DNA from: Trichobilharzia szidati
Taxonomy: Eukaryota > Platyhelminthes > Trematoda > Strigeidida > Schistosomatidae
Length of the DNA stretch: 64,000 bases
Assembly (NCBI GenBank): GCA_944472155.2
Contig: OX235279.1
Location: forward strand, 137,240,920 to 137,304,919
Direction: 5' to 3'
Shown here: positions 35,120-47,419 of the stretch, in pieces
Layout of the letters: every line of letters begins with the position of its first letter
Numbering within the stretch: position 1 is the stretch's first letter
Program-made: the position numbers and the translations under genes
The notes under the pieces: model-generated
What the model saw: only the letters and a program-made list of their open reading frames with translations
Told to the model about the DNA's origin: nothing
Databases searched by the model: none

Positions 35120-35790
35120 ACCACAAATAATAATTTATGTTTCATATATACAGGTAAGTTTGCAAGAGGTATACGCCAATTTTACAGGCATGATCATTTT
35201 TGTTATAACTTACAATCCTGAAGTATAATAGATAGGCACAATTTGAAAAGTTTAAATCATTGAATTACTGTACAAGCAGTTAGAAAAGGTTCGTACAAAT
35301 GTTAAATTGTCAATCCCTAACTAAGGTCGCCATCAAGGTTGAGAGAAAACCCAGACTTCGTTCCGTTTCCTGCTGACAGCTACGGTCACTACTTGAGGAC
35401 TACTCAAACATCTATCTTCCGGTCCTTTGCCACTAGTTTGATCATTTTGGGTAGACGATAATAAAAAAACGATCTGAGTAAATACATATTCTCGACAAAT
35501 TCTCGTCGGGCTCCACAATTAAACGACAAAACATTAGTCATAGGCATTTGAAACAAAGTGGATTGATAGAATCAGTGTTCAAGGGTAAGAGTTAGTCAAT
35601 AATAATGGATTTGGAAATAATAATAAATTCATTCAGGCGTCTATATAATCCATGGAGTAGTGAATGTGTAAGCAAAATACGTATACTGGTAGGGTGAAAA
35701 TAACTGTTGTCACACATAGACATCTGGCAGCGGTACGTCCGAAATTGTTGACAATTTTGCACGTGTTTTCTCTGGTATCCATTTATTGCC
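35120..35790 (+). repeat. Second copy of the LINE A 5'UTR-like sequence
   Basis: Shares ordered words with 1610-2290 (TTTTACAGGCA, GACTTCGTT, TTTTGCACGTGTTTTC near 35755). No ORF1 follows, so it is a fragment. Confidence 0.4.
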
Positions 35791-36430
35791 TATTGATATG
35801 ATCCTTGAAATTAGGGCGTTGATATGGATAGAGGATAGCGGCACAAATGGCTAATGGAGAGGCTGAGCACTTGAAGGTCACTTACACATGCTGTGATTCA
35901 TAGATTTTCCTTTGCGTAAACATTGCGGCTAATACGCGTTTTACGTTACTGAGGCGGGCTTTGAAATAGCAATAATAAAAGCAAATTGACATTATATTTT
36001 TCAGCTTAAGGGAACAAGTTAACATGTGTATAAATTTCACAGATGTGATAAGCATTTGATCCAATCACAGGGAGAATATTACTGGGTAACTTAATCATAG
36101 AAGTATAAAGTTTGAAGATTTTATCTCTTTCAGTTGGTTGTAACGGATAGATAAGAGTCACTTGTATAATATTTGCTTTTTAAAGAAAAGAAAGTGTAAC
36201 AGGTGATTCGGAAGTTACACAATTCTTGAAATCTATCGTGGAATATGTGGACGACTAAACTAATCCAACTCTGTGATTGTTCCCTCCCTTGTTCACATAT
36301 TCAATGTAGCTAAGATAAGGAATTGTTCACCGGAGGTAAGATGAATTTATCTGATATGTATCCATCCTCAGATATTTCCCAATACGGTCGAAGGAACACA
36401 ATCTCAATCTCTGCTTGAAAAGTTCTCATC
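35791..36430. other. No supported gene
   Basis: AT-rich intergenic sequence without a recognised feature. Confidence 0.45.
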
Positions 36431-36432
36431 CA

Positions 36433-36597
36433 GTTTCTCCGAACGGATCTGGTGGTGAAGCAAACTGCAAAGACTGGCCAATCACCACTACCGACGGGAA
36501 CAAACTGATACAGATGTTGCGGACAGAGTGTTTGGTGGACTTTATGATGACTACTCATCATAGCTATGATGCAGCTATAAAAACTCTACAACTGTGA
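36433..36597 (+). CDS. Candidate host terminal exon, unknown product
   Basis: An acceptor-like TTCTCATCCAG is followed by about 54 codons, SPNGSGGEANCKDWPITTTD and on through LIQMLRTECLVDFMMTT to a TGA at 36597. Base composition is less AT-rich than the flanks and the residue mix looks like a folded protein. I do not recognise it as any transposon domain. No companion exon was found, so confidence is low. Confidence 0.3.
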   Translation, partial: VSPNGSGGEANCKDWPITTTDGNKLIQMLRTECLVDFMMTTHHSYDAAIKTLQL

Positions 36598-38886
36598 TTT
36601 TTTCACTGGATTGTTATTCGCTCTTTTTAGTGTAGATATGTACTCTTTCATTCTGAGTTATTTTTAACTTGATTGGTTGTTGTTTCCTTGCAAATATATG
36701 CATTTGTGTCGACTAACTTTGTTTCTTTTACTTATCATTTTGAGGACATCGCAGAGTTAACGAGAATGATAGGCAACGTAGTAATACTTATATGAAATGC
36801 GTCAGTCTTAAACTGTTGTTATTTCCTCAATGCGTCATTAAGCCTTGCGTAAAGTGTTTCATTTACGTTTAGTCCGGTTGCGTATAATATTAGTATTCAC
36901 GATTGTTGAGAAAGTGGCCGTCAAACCCATGTTCGTATTGTGATAACGAAACATAACCTGGCAAACGTAGGTTCTATACGTACACGACTTGTATTGGTAG
37001 TCTAGGCACTTCAAGTACACTTTTGCAACGCACATTCTATTTATCACAAATAGTCTGTTATTCTTATGTTGCGTTTAACACCACTATCTCAGAAAAAATG
37101 GTTAGGTAATAAAGAGATAACTACATAACTCTTCTTGAGTTATCATTTCGTATCAGTAATCTCTTACATGATCACATTAACGCTTAGACTCGTGCATTAG
37201 TTGACTACGTCACTAAACTTCACTGATTATTTTGTTATCATAAAATACTGTAACTCATTAGAAAGGCTTTTGTTGTGCATATCGCTTGTTTAAGGTTTCC
37301 TGGCGAAAGCAATTACTCAAAAGCAATAACAGTACCCCATCGTGACCAAATTCAACCACGTGTAAATATGACATTTTGAGAATATTGCGTCTTCTACACT
37401 GGCATCCCTTCGTGACTCGACAAGAAGTAAGTATTATTAGTGTATGAATGGAGTGAAAAATTTCAAAAACAATATTTATTTCGATAAACACATTCGTAAT
37501 ATCACAAATATTTCATCATTTACACAAATATTATCCTTTTTAATCCCATTAGAATGTCTAAATGTATTGAGTGATTGAGGAAGTAAAGACCATAATCTGG
37601 GAATTCAAAATGATAAAAATTTGGTGAGACTATGATGAGCCAAATAAATAACTTAAAACATAGTACCTACCAGTTAAATGGCTGTCTCTTCACCGTTATC
37701 TGACGAAATAACCAACTCGGTTTCCTTTCTTACTGTGAGATTTGATAAAGATCATGATATCATAATTACCTCGATATTTAGACACCTCCTTATCATTTAC
37801 GTAAAATGCACTACAAAAATTGGGATTATATAGCATTTTCTATCATAATTGGCATTTTCCAACGAATTCTGACATTTCTTTCGCACTTCAGCTTGTCAAT
37901 TCGATGAAAGGACAGCATTTTGTCAATACACTGCAAACGACCATTTTTCTCACTTTTTACGCGTTTTTCGTTAAAATACGGTATGTAAAACGTATTTCTG
38001 TCCAAAAATCCACTTAAAACAACGTAGAATAGCCCAAACACAACACCACAACAACACCTTACATACTGCAGCGATCAGCTGATTTGAGCCTCTATCCTAT
38101 AACTTTGATATGGCATATCCCCTGTTTGAAGTGGCGCCTCCAGCTTTACCTTGAGGATATTTGCGGGGTCTAGTGGGTTTGAGTTTGGCTGATTTGCTTC
38201 GTTTGATCTATGTAGCTGCATTTGGCGTGATTCTGGTTTTTATTTGGCTTGAACTGTGTTGATCTCGTTAAGAATAGTCGTCAAAAGCTATCTTTAAAGC
38301 TGAAGGCGTTTGTCGTACAGGAGGATACTTGAGAATGTGTTTCATGCAAAAATTATAGGGTGCACCTAAAATCCTTGGTGTTAACTCCCATTTGTGGCTT
38401 CTCAGTGAACTCTTCAGAGCTTTGTTTTATCACTTGTGTCCATATTTGTCGTTCACAAATGTTTCAATAAACGTTTGTGGCCATAATCAGGAACTTTCCA
38501 AAACGGTAATTTTGGTAAGGAATTCCGCTACAGTTTCCAATTCAATGTCACTTTCAAGTTGCTTATTGTATTCTGTTGGCTATTCGTGAATTTTTAATTC
38601 AAAAGCTTCTATTTTCATTTACAGTGATACCCAATGAACGCATTGGCACCTGGAGACAATGGTAACCAACCTGCCCTTCCTATATCAGTGGATATCAAAA
38701 ATCTTTTGACGGAATTATGTTTAGTCACCGGTATACCAGTTGGGTTCAAATAGAAGATGACCTGAGTCAGCTAGAATCAGCACGATATATATATGTCTCT
38801 AAAGTCAATTATACACTACCCTACTGATATATGTGTGATTGGATTGAAATGATATAAGGATGACCGTTCCAGAATTCAGCCTTGTG
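36598..38886. other. No supported gene
   Basis: Short frames on both strands (for example 36859-37047 minus, 37826-38041 minus) lack motifs and overlap opposing frames. Nothing else is visible. Confidence 0.4.
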
Positions 38887-39033
38887 TTACATCCCAATCG
38901 GAAATGTGTTTTCTCGGATAATTCGCAAAAAGTTATCACTGAATAGAAAACATTTTGAAGACTTAATGAAATTCATTAACTGACGCACTAATTTTGCAGG
39001 CGTTGTAGTGTTTCCTAAATAAAGCGAGACTTG
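38887..39033 (-). CDS. 3' part of a candidate host reading frame cut by LTR element F
   Basis: On the minus strand the frame VSLYLGNTTTPAKLV, then RQLMNFIKSSKCFLFSDN, ends at a stop at 38887. The sequence on the far side of element F (42363-42430) extends the same frame upstream (LVLPGHQLLALCSRNI), bounded by an acceptor-like TTGTTGTAG. About 65 open codons result. I do not recognise the product; a chance frame is possible. Confidence 0.3.
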   Translation of the reverse strand, partial: QVSLYLGNTTTPAKLVRQLMNFIKSSKCFLFSDNFLRIIRENTFPIGM

Positions 39034-39385
39034 TGTAGCGGTAAATAATTCCCCAAAATTATTAACCACAGCAATCATCACTCAACATTGGATGCTGACC
39101 ATCACTGTTTAAGTCGACTTGTTTAGCTGAAGGCTTACGGTCAAGCATCCCCGCCATTTGGTGCTCCGTCGTGTCACGTGCGTGCACGATTACTATCTAG
39201 CTAAGCATTCACCTCTACCCGCGATTTTGTCCCGAATTATAATACGTACTTTGGACGACAAAATCTGGTCTTTTGCTTTACCATTTGGTACTCGAAGAAC
39301 GAACACTATAGTGGTTGTTGGTATAAGATCTTGCGTTAGTATAATCCGTACAACTCGCGAACGTCAATACCTTCAATTCTCTAAA
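39034..39385 (+). repeat. 5' LTR of element F
   Basis: About 352 bp, starting TGTAGCGGTAAATAATT and ending CAATTCTCTAAA. I count two differences from the 3' LTR: first base T versus C, and CGTCAATACC versus CGTCGATACC. A likely primer binding site TGGTGAGCCCAACCACG follows at 39387. Confidence 0.93.
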
Positions 39386-39498
39386 TTGGTGAGCCCAACC
39401 ACGAACTACATCTTCAATTCACACGCAGATAAACCCGGTGAGTTCGTTCCTTTTTGTGTTTATTCTTGTACTATATTGTTATCGGCATACTTTTCGTC

Positions 39499-40317
39499 AT
39501 GAGTGACCCTAGCCCCAAGGTTATTCAGATTCGCTCAACCGCCAAGACAATTCAGCTAGTACCATTTTGGCCAGATAATGCTGAAACGTGGTTCCAGATT
39601 GCTCAGTCCGATTTTTGTGAACATGGCATAACTGATCAACGTTCACAGTTCCTTGCAGTTATTCACACCCTACCGCGGGAATTCAGCAAGTGCGTAACTC
39701 TGCAGATGTCGGTAAGTAACTCGTACGAGTTGCTCAAATCATCCATCCTCAAGAGAAACGTTCTCACGGATCGACAACGTCTGGATGAGTTATTTCGTAA
39801 CATCGAGTTAGGAGATCAGTCAGCCGTGAGCATGCTGGCAAGAATGAAAGAGATCATTGGCCAAAGTCAGTTCGATGAAGGACTGTTCAGACAACTATTT
39901 TTATCCAAACTGCCACAGTCAGTTCAGACTGTACTTGTGACACTTCAGGGTGTTCTCATAGATGATTTAGCTGTCTCTGCAGATAGAATTCTAGAGATAA
40001 CGAAACGGCCAGTTACCGAAGTATACTCTATTACCGAACAGACTTCGAAGAAGGATTCTGCAATGATAGAGTTATGCAACTCCGTCCAGCAGATGCTTAG
40101 GTCAAACAAGCCTAGCAATTCCTCCTATCGTCGTTCTAAATCCCCTCAACGGCAAAGCGCACGTGGAAGATCTAAGTCCAACACACGCTCTCTCAAAAAT
40201 CCTGACTGGTGTTGGTATCACAACACCTATGGCAAGGAAGCGAAATGTTGTCGAAAACCTTGTGATTTCGGCAAAGCCTCCAAGTCTGTGGGAAACTATC
40301 CCGCAGGCACGCGTTAG
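39499..40317 (+). CDS. Gag-like protein of element F
   Basis: Capsid and nucleocapsid precursor. The ATG at 39499 ([13 protein letters not shown]) is the likely start rather than the earlier one at 39454. The N-terminal region [20 protein letters not shown] and [10 protein letters not shown] are typical of this gypsy gag type, and a Cys/His motif [18 protein letters not shown] lies near the end. A Ser/Arg-rich basic stretch precedes it. The frame stops at 40317, while pol continues in the -1 frame. Confidence 0.88.
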   Translation: MSDPSPKVIQIRSTAKTIQLVPFWPDNAETWFQIAQSDFCEHGITDQRSQFLAVIHTLPREFSKCVTLQMSVSNSYELLKSSILKRNVLTDRQRLDELFRNIELGDQSAVSMLARMKEIIGQSQFDEGLFRQLFLSKLPQSVQTVLVTLQGVLIDDLAVSADRILEITKRPVTEVYSITEQTSKKDSAMIELCNSVQQMLRSNKPSNSSYRRSKSPQRQSARGRSKSNTRSLKNPDWCWYHNTYGKEAKCCRKPCDFGKASKSVGNYPAGTR

Positions 40318-41552
40318 CGGCAACCGTCGCCGGTGGCACTAGCCGCTTACTTTACATCCATGATGTAATGAGCCAGACCAGATATCTAGTCGACACAGGC
40401 GCCGAAGTCAGCGTCCTTCCTGCTACAGCAGCAGATCGACAGAAGGATCCTAACTTCAACCTGCAGGCTGCAAATGGAAAACCAATTGCAACCTATGGTC
40501 GGAAATACGTCTACCTGAACGTAGGTTTACGCAAACCTATTCAGTGGATTTTCCTAATCGCTGACATCACAATGCCCATCATTGGCACGGACCTACTTAA
40601 TCATCATGATTTGCTCGTAGACGTCCACCGTAAACGATTAATTGACAACACTACTAGTTTGTCTATCAAAGGCATAACTTACGTAGGCCCCAGCTTGTCA
40701 ATCGTTAAGATGAAAGCAATCCTCGATCCAACTTTTCAACCGATTGTTGACAAATATCCGGAACTGAATTGCCCATCTAACGATCTCCCGTGTATAACCA
40801 GCAATGTAATGCACCACATCATAACCTCAGGACAGCCCGTGACATCTAAAGCACGACGACTGGCCCCTGACAAACTGAGAATTGCCAGAAACGAATTCGA
40901 TCATATGCTCACTCTTGGCATCATTCGGCCATCGAATAGTCCATGGGCATCCCCATTGCATATGGTACCGAAGAAGGATAGTAACGATTGGCGACACACT
41001 GGTGATTACCGGCGAGTGAACGCCAAAACAACTCCTGATTGCTACCCTTTGCCTCACATACACGACTTGACGGCAACGTTATCTGGAGCATCTATATTCT
41101 CCAAAATCGACTTGGTTAAAGCATATAACCAAATCCCGATGGCAATGGAAGATATCCCGAAAACGGCTATAATTACGCCTTTCGGACTTTTTGAATTCCT
41201 ACGTATGCCATTTGGCCTCCGAAATGCGGCCCAAACATTCCAACGCTTCATCGATGGAGTATTTCGCGGTCTCGACTTTGTATACGCATACTTAGACGAC
41301 TGCCTCATTGCCAGTCCAGATAAGGAAACTCACCTTAGACACTTGGACTTGGCATTTGAAAGGTTACGCCAACATGGTGTTACCATCAATATACAGAAGT
41401 GTCAAATAGCCGTTGACTCACTCGATTTTCTGGGTCACACTATTGACTGTCAGGGCATTCGCCCACTGGCTACTTCGGTCGATCACTCTAAGAAAACGCG
41501 TTCTGGACGTCACGTTAGATTCCCAGAATACCTTCACACCTATTTCACATAA
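40317..41552 (+). CDS. Pol of element F: protease and reverse transcriptase, truncated
   Basis: The frame is open through the end of gag ([15 protein letters not shown]) and carries the aspartic protease [12 protein letters not shown], then II-GTDLL. RT follows: [51 protein letters not shown] and YLDD at 41289-41300, then [14 protein letters not shown]. At about 41485 it jumps to [20 protein letters not shown] and a stop, so the connection, RNase H and integrase are missing without loss of frame. Relation to gag is a -1 shift; whether programmed or an indel is not clear. Confidence 0.9.
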   Translation, partial: AATVAGGTSRLLYIHDVMSQTRYLVDTGAEVSVLPATAADRQKDPNFNLQAANGKPIATYGRKYVYLNVGLRKPIQWIFLIADITMPIIGTDLLNHHDLLVDVHRKRLIDNTTSLSIKGITYVGPSLSIVKMKAILDPTFQPIVDKYPELNCPSNDLPCITSNVMHHIITSGQPVTSKARRLAPDKLRIARNEFDHMLTLGIIRPSNSPWASPLHMVPKKDSNDWRHTGDYRRVNAKTTPDCYPLPHIHDLTATLSGASIFSKIDLVKAYNQIPMAMEDIPKTAIITPFGLFEFLRMPFGLRNAAQTFQRFIDGVFRGLDFVYAYLDDCLIASPDKETHLRHLDLAFERLRQHGVTINIQKCQIAVDSLDFLGHTIDCQGIRPLATSVDHSKKTRSGRHVRFPEYLHTYFT

Positions 41553-42006
41553 CTGAGTGACACATCAATTTTTTTTATGTTGCGTCATTTAACACAAGTA
41601 AATGATATTTTTCCTATAACCGTACATAAAATTAAATTAGATGTATATTTTTTTCCCGATATTTTGAACTTTACATTATTTTACTGTATAGTAGATGCAT
41701 GTCATATTTTTTTTGGTAAAAAAAACGTTTATTTGGTACATTTTTCTTGACAAGGTTCTCAGCATTCTTGTTTTCTTTTCCATGTGCAACGGGCACTGGA
41801 CAGGAAACAAACGAAGCACGGGATCCAACGAACAACATTGAGGAAGCTATGTACAGACACCCTATTAGCATAGGCAGACAGACCAGCAGGCTCTCCATCA
41901 AGCCGCTCGGAAGATTTTTTTCACCCATCAGGGAACCATCGAGATTTTTTTACTTCCGGCTGGTCATGTCTTAGGGTCCTCACAAACCCACTAGGGGGGA
42001 GTGAGC
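41553..42006 (+). other. Element F 3' non-coding region and polypurine tract
   Basis: Non-coding apart from a short frame (41747-41974) without motif. The sequence AGGGGGGAGTGAG just before 42007 is a good polypurine tract for plus-strand priming. Confidence 0.7.
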
Positions 42007-42358
42007 CGTAGCGGTAAATAATTCCCCAAAATTATTAACCACAGCAATCATCACTCAACATTGGATGCTGACCATCACTGTTTAAGTCGACTTGTTTAGC
42101 TGAAGGCTTACGGTCAAGCATCCCCGCCATTTGGTGCTCCGTCGTGTCACGTGCGTGCACGATTACTATCTAGCTAAGCATTCACCTCTACCCGCGATTT
42201 TGTCCCGAATTATAATACGTACTTTGGACGACAAAATCTGGTCTTTTGCTTTACCATTTGGTACTCGAAGAACGAACACTATAGTGGTTGTTGGTATAAG
42301 ATCTTGCGTTAGTATAATCCGTACAACTCGCGAACGTCGATACCTTCAATTCTCTAAA
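42007..42358 (+). repeat. 3' LTR of element F
   Basis: Matches the 5' LTR with two differences seen, including a C in place of the first T. The last base may belong to the ACTTG target duplication. Confidence 0.93.
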
Positions 42359-42362
42359 CTTG

Positions 42363-42899
42363 TATATTTCGGCTGCATAAAGCCAGTAATTGGTGTCCTG
42401 GCAATACCAATGACTACAACAAGTCTTGGAATCATACACCATAACTTTTACTTTACTGAGTACTCCAGCAGATTTGAAATAAACACTTGACAAATATCAA
42501 ATTTATACAGGAAGTCAGTAAGATTTAGTAAACTAAAAGCACTCTTGGTTTAATTAGGAGTTCTCCATGCCGAATTTATTCATTTAAGGGCCTAAACAGA
42601 TTACAACTTCAATTAAATAACGCTTACGCAGAAGAAATTCTATTCTTCATTACTAAACTGAATGAAAAGAATCATGTTTTTTTCTAAAAACAGGAGCATT
42701 CGTGATGTTTCACTTTATGTAAATGCAGTTACATACAGTTGCACTAAGAACGCAGTGCAACTCGATGCACAATAGTATATACACAAATACACGGAAAAAT
42801 AACGTCCTCCTTAACTTCTGAACAACTTGCCCTTATTCCAGGTTAATAAATTTCTTTTACGCATGAGCCTGAGTTATGTCTATGAAATCACAATATTAT
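42363..42899. other. Flanking sequence between F and LINE E
   Basis: The first 70 bp contain the far part of the candidate host frame on the minus strand described at 38887. The rest shows nothing I can name. Confidence 0.4.
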
Positions 42900-43099
42900 A
42901 TCAGTTAAATCTTCCCCCAAAACCAAGGCCACTCGGAACCAATAGCAACATAGCAACAAGCGTCATTGGGGGGATATGCAATAAAGTCGCTCTTGAAATT
43001 ATGCTCCAAATTTCTAAGACCGTGCTCGTAGAAAGACAACTGTTTTTAGATGGTGGCTCAACCTCGGTTATAACTGCTTTACCTCCCCACAATACCATA

Positions 43100-44240
43100 T
43101 AAAATACTAGCTCACAAAATGGCTCGAGTGCAGTTCTCACTCCTGTGATACAAGTGAGAGATGTTCTATTATAGGACTCTGACTCCTGTAAATTAAATCA
43201 TCCTGTGAAAGATATCCACAGGCAAGTGCGTGAACTTAAGGAAAACTTAGGTCAGTTTGACAGCATGAGACTGCCAAACTCAAATGTCAAGGAAAACCGT
43301 TCTGATATTGACCAGGTTAAATCTTAACTGGATTTAACTCAAAACAAACTAGCAGATTTTGATCCAATAACCTGTCTTTTAAAAACATCCTGAAATTCCA
43401 CCGGACAACCTAAATTAAGCTAAGACTCTGATTGACTGCCTGGCTGCCGGAGTGATGAAGCGTATAGCCTCTTCTCATCAGGCAATAGTTAACCATATCC
43501 CGGACTAAATGCCTTGAAAGCATTAAAAAACGAAATCCTGGATTGTTGAGGCATGGTTAGTGTGCCATATGGATGCAGAAGACTCCGTTAACAGTCGACT
43601 CAGTCTAATTGTCCCATCATTTTTAAGTTCGGTAATTCTCCTGATGCTGGTAAGTTTTTTAAATTTCAGGATCACTCAAGGCTGAACGGCACTTATAAAT
43701 CTGTGACCATAGCTCAGGATAAAACACCTCGTCAACGCAGAATACTGTGTAGTAGTAATCTGGTCACCTCCTCTGACTTAAATATACTGAAATTGGATCG
43801 TGTACCCCAACAGTCACCTAATGTTGACGGTGGCATTCATCTAAATACACAACAAACACGCCTGTCAATGGAACTAGGAACCGACTTAGATACCCCTGCA
43901 AATAAAGCTTCACTGAAAAGCGTTAAAGTAGCTGCTCCTGCTGCAAGTTGTTTTAAGAAATTTTCACTCAAACATGGTAACCTCACCACGGTGAACAAAT
44001 TTCGCAGAATTCAGTTGAATGATGGGAGAGAATACTTTGCATCCTACAAGCCTGCTGAGAGTAAACGTGTCAACATACCCACACTTGATACGAAGAAACC
44101 CTCTCAAAACACAAGTATATTTGGCGGTCTTCAGCATACTCCGCCTTGTGGAAAATTAGGTTCCGAAACCACCGCAGTCCTGCAACAGAAGCAACTTCAT
44201 CACAGTATTCTTCTGGTTGTAAAAACAACATGAAGACTTG
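43100..44240 (+). pseudogene. LINE E ORF1 remnant
   Basis: VLTPVIQVRDVLL at about 43133 matches MLTPVIQVEDIL of LINE A ORF1. An open run (43703-44233) begins TIAQDKTPRQRRILCSS, matching the DKTPNQRQ block of LINE A. Several stops separate the pieces. Confidence 0.7.
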
Positions 44241-44399
44241 TAATTGTATGCTAAATAGCAGATTTATGGGTAGAAATTATGATGACATGCCTTTTAATCC
44301 ACAACACAGATCCGACCACCAGTACGCTTACATCCGGGGACACCTTGAACCACCTCGTCGCAATCTAGCCCACGCGCAAATAGAATTAGCTTATGGTTA

Positions 44400-46930
44400 T
44401 ATTTTAGGCCAGTTGGCAATTACCCGTGACTTATTCACGATATTGCTGATTAATGCACGTTTCTCAATCAATAAGATGACTGAAGCAGGGACATTATTAT
44501 TAATCTCCAAACCAACTGTAGCTCTGATAACTGAATCATGGTGCTCATCCTCTATACTTGATGTGCATTTAGGCATAGATGGTTACACTGTACACCGCAC
44601 AAAAGGAGACTGCAAGCGTGGTGGAGGATGTCTCATACATATACATAACTCATTCGTAGTCAGTAAGGTGGAAAATGAATTGCCGAATGAGGTACCTGAT
44701 TCACTCTGGATCATCTTACGTGGAAATAAGTACAAACTCCTCATAGGCTGTGTAAATCGCGAACCATACTCAACCGTAGAAACTGATGCGTCATTAGCTA
44801 AGTCGTTCGCACAAAACACCCAATTTAGTGCTAATTGCAAGGGACTTCAATCTTCCTGGCGTGAACTGATTAAGTAGTTCCGGCTCCCAACACTTCAACG
44901 AATTACTTGCCACTATCGGTGGCTGTAGATGGCAACAACACGTCCAGACACCTACCCGTGATAACAACATGTTGAACCTTGTGATTTTTCATGACACAAT
45001 CCCACTCTCCACCTATGTTGGTAATAGATTTTCCAGTAGTGACCATAGAATTGTACTCTGCTCTCTGCTCTTCTCACCATTAAACACAGGAAACAAATAA
45101 GATTCAGGCAGCATGATATGTCGTAGTTACAAATATACAGACTGGGGATAAGTCCAAGAACTCATTCGACTCTGTCAATGGGATGAATATTTTACCATTG
45201 ACTTCTTAGAGGCTGTAGTGTCCCTTTTCTTCAGGAATGTTGCCCTCTCTCTAGATGCTGTTGCCCCTCAGAAGGTGGTGAAATTAAGTAGACACAAAGC
45301 TGAATACGTTCCCAGGCATACCTCAGTAAGTTAAGGAAGCTGAAGAAACAGTACTACTACACTAAGGATACATCATGACTGCACTCATTCCAGAGTCACT
45401 TGAATCTATCAAGCACTTACGCTCTCAAAAGGACCTCGACGAAGAGCTAAGTGCACTTAAAAGTACCTTCAAAGTTTATGAACTCACAATAATTCTTAGA
45501 AAACGAATGCGGTCGACGAGGGACATTCCCTACTCGCTTCATAACAAGGCAATTTACAACAAGCCCGCACCATCTGTGAACTATTCAGTGAGTGACTTGC
45601 GAACTCCGGTCTAGAAACACACATCTCCGGTGAATTTGCGCCTGTTGATGGCCCCTCAGGAGCATACTGTTCGCCAGTAAATTAAGAGAACAAGAAGTCA
45701 AAAGCCTTATACCTTCTACTAGCATAGGACCGGATGGCCTTGCTTCGAAAACTTTCAAAAATAGTAGGTGTGACATTCCCTTATTACTTCTTAAATTCTT
45801 CTCAATATCTATGAACACTGGCACCTACCCTATTGAGTGGAAAACTAGCTTCATATTTCTACACTACAAATCTGGTGATAGAGCAAACGTTGGCAAACAC
45901 AAACCCACAAATATAGCCCCAATTTTCTCGCGAATCATGGAGAAAGTTGTCAGAGATGAATTAGGGAAGATCTTGTTTCAAGTCTAAACACGAATTTCTC
46001 AAAAATAGGTCTTTCGTTACTTGCCACTTCGACCTTTTCAACTGCATCACCAGTAGTTGCGAAGCATGCAAGCTAGTCATTGTTTTCTACTCCGATATAT
46101 CTAGGATATTCGAAATGATATCCCACAGTATTCTCTTTGAAAAGCTGTACTCATGTGGAATTCTCAATCCACCACTGAACTGGTCAAAGTTATTTTTAAG
46201 CAACGAGGTACAAATAACCAAGGTTGGATCTATATTGTCACATCCAAGGCAGATCACAAGTGGAGTTGTGCAGGGTATTGTCCTAGAACCACTTCTATTT
46301 GTAGTCTACATTAACAGAATTCATAACTGGTTCACCTCAGGCAAACCATTCCTATATGCTGACGACCTCAAGGTCGTTTGCTCCTGCTGCAGTCATGACT
46401 TAAACGATTTGGCGAGTAAAATACGTCCTTAACTAAGTGGTCTCGCAACATTGTGTGCTGAATCCTGTCTAAAGTTGATTATTGGCGAATAAGGCTGGAT
46501 TTGTATCGGAAACGGTAACCCTGACCTGACTCTTGAAGTAAATGGTCAAAAACAAGCCAAGCTCAACTCAGTCGTAGGTCTCGGTATCACATACTCTAGT
46601 AACTTAAAGTTCTCTGCACAAACTGATTATGCTAGGCGTACAACATGTAGGCTCACTGGATGCATAGCTCGCAGTTTGTTTTGTTGTGATACTAGGTTTT
46701 TATTATACAAAGTATATGAAAGACGTATTTTAGAATACCACTCGTCTGTTCTTAGCGGACTGCGAGAGGATGACAAGCTTAAATTAGAGGGAGCGCAACG
46801 GCAATTTGCGTCGAGAAAATTTGGTTTAGAATGTAGTTCCGACTACGCTGAGCGCTGCTTCAGACTGAAAAAAGAACCATTCTGTAAAATACGTCTCAAG
46901 ATAAACCTTATTTACTACTACAAGCTATAA
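44400..46930 (+). pseudogene. LINE E ORF2 remnant: endonuclease and RT
   Basis: Endonuclease pieces: LINARFSINK, ALITESWCSSSI, RGGGCLIHIH and a later SSDHRIVLCS. RT pieces: SIGPDGLASKTFKN, MEKVVRDE, RQITSGVVQGIVLEPLLFVVYI and YADDLKVVCS. Multiple stops and shifts. It breaks off after LINLIYYYKL at 46930 and joins 3'UTR sequence, so part of the C-terminus is deleted. Confidence 0.85.
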
Positions 46931-46959
46931 ATCAAGAATAAGACCTGATGTCGTCCACA

Positions 46960-47110
46960 GAAAATTTGTATGAGAGAGTTGAATCCAAGCCTTATTTTTT
47001 CTCAGGTATCTGTAGTCCATCTAACACATACTCGTCTCTTTGTTAATACAAAGACAGGATTTTTGTATTTCCTAATGTGCCCCACTGAATAACTAGTTAG
47101 CATATTTATC
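46960..47110 (+). repeat. LINE E 3'UTR fragment with hairpin-module remnant
   Basis: Resembles 9490-9620 and 52910-53040 (GAATCCAAGCCTTATTTT, GTATCTGTAGTCCATCTAAC, TTTGTTAAT-CAAAGACA). The inner hairpin is degraded. It ends at the start of element G. Confidence 0.65.
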
Positions 47111-47419
47111 TGACAACCCAGAGTGATCTGGCGAAGGTGACCAGACAGCTGCTGAGCGCAACTGTAGCTGCTATAGGGCCACCAAAACCAAACGAATACG
47201 AGCAGAAAATTGAAACGTCGAAGTGGCGGCGTTAAAGTTGTGTAAAAGGAAAGACCGATATTTTGAATCTGATAAGCGGTAATACTGGGGGAGACATTGT
47301 CCAGAAAGGTGGAAAAGAAAAAGTTTCAGACGGTACAATACGTGTTCTTTCCGTGGTATAAAACTAGATGTAGTGGGGGCTATTGAGAAAGGGGCTATGT
47401 ATTCGAATTTGCGAGTGAA

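Larger units (their letters stand above)
39034..42357 (+). mobile_element. Element F: young Ty3/gypsy-like LTR retrotransposon with internal deletion
   Basis: Near-identical LTRs (39034-39385 and 42007-42358) flank gag, protease and RT. The insertion is bordered by the 5-bp direct repeat ACTTG (39029-39033, 42358-42362; the LTR end is ambiguous by one base). RNase H and integrase are absent: the RT frame passes directly into the usual C-terminal end. It is thus a non-autonomous deletion derivative of recent origin. Confidence 0.92.
42900..47118 (+). mobile_element. LINE E: heavily decayed CR1-like LINE
   Basis: Traces of ORF1 (43100-44240), endonuclease (44400-45100), RT (45560-46930) and a 3'UTR piece (46960-47110) in the right order on the plus strand. 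Many stops and frame changes. It is overrun at about 47119 by gypsy element G. Confidence 0.8.

Noticed and set aside
36310..36561. 83-codon minus-strand frame
   Set aside because: Antisense to the better candidate exon at 36433-36597 and without motif.
36859..37047. 62-codon minus-strand frame rich in Cys and Tyr
   Set aside because: No splice context, homology or composition signal sets it apart from chance.
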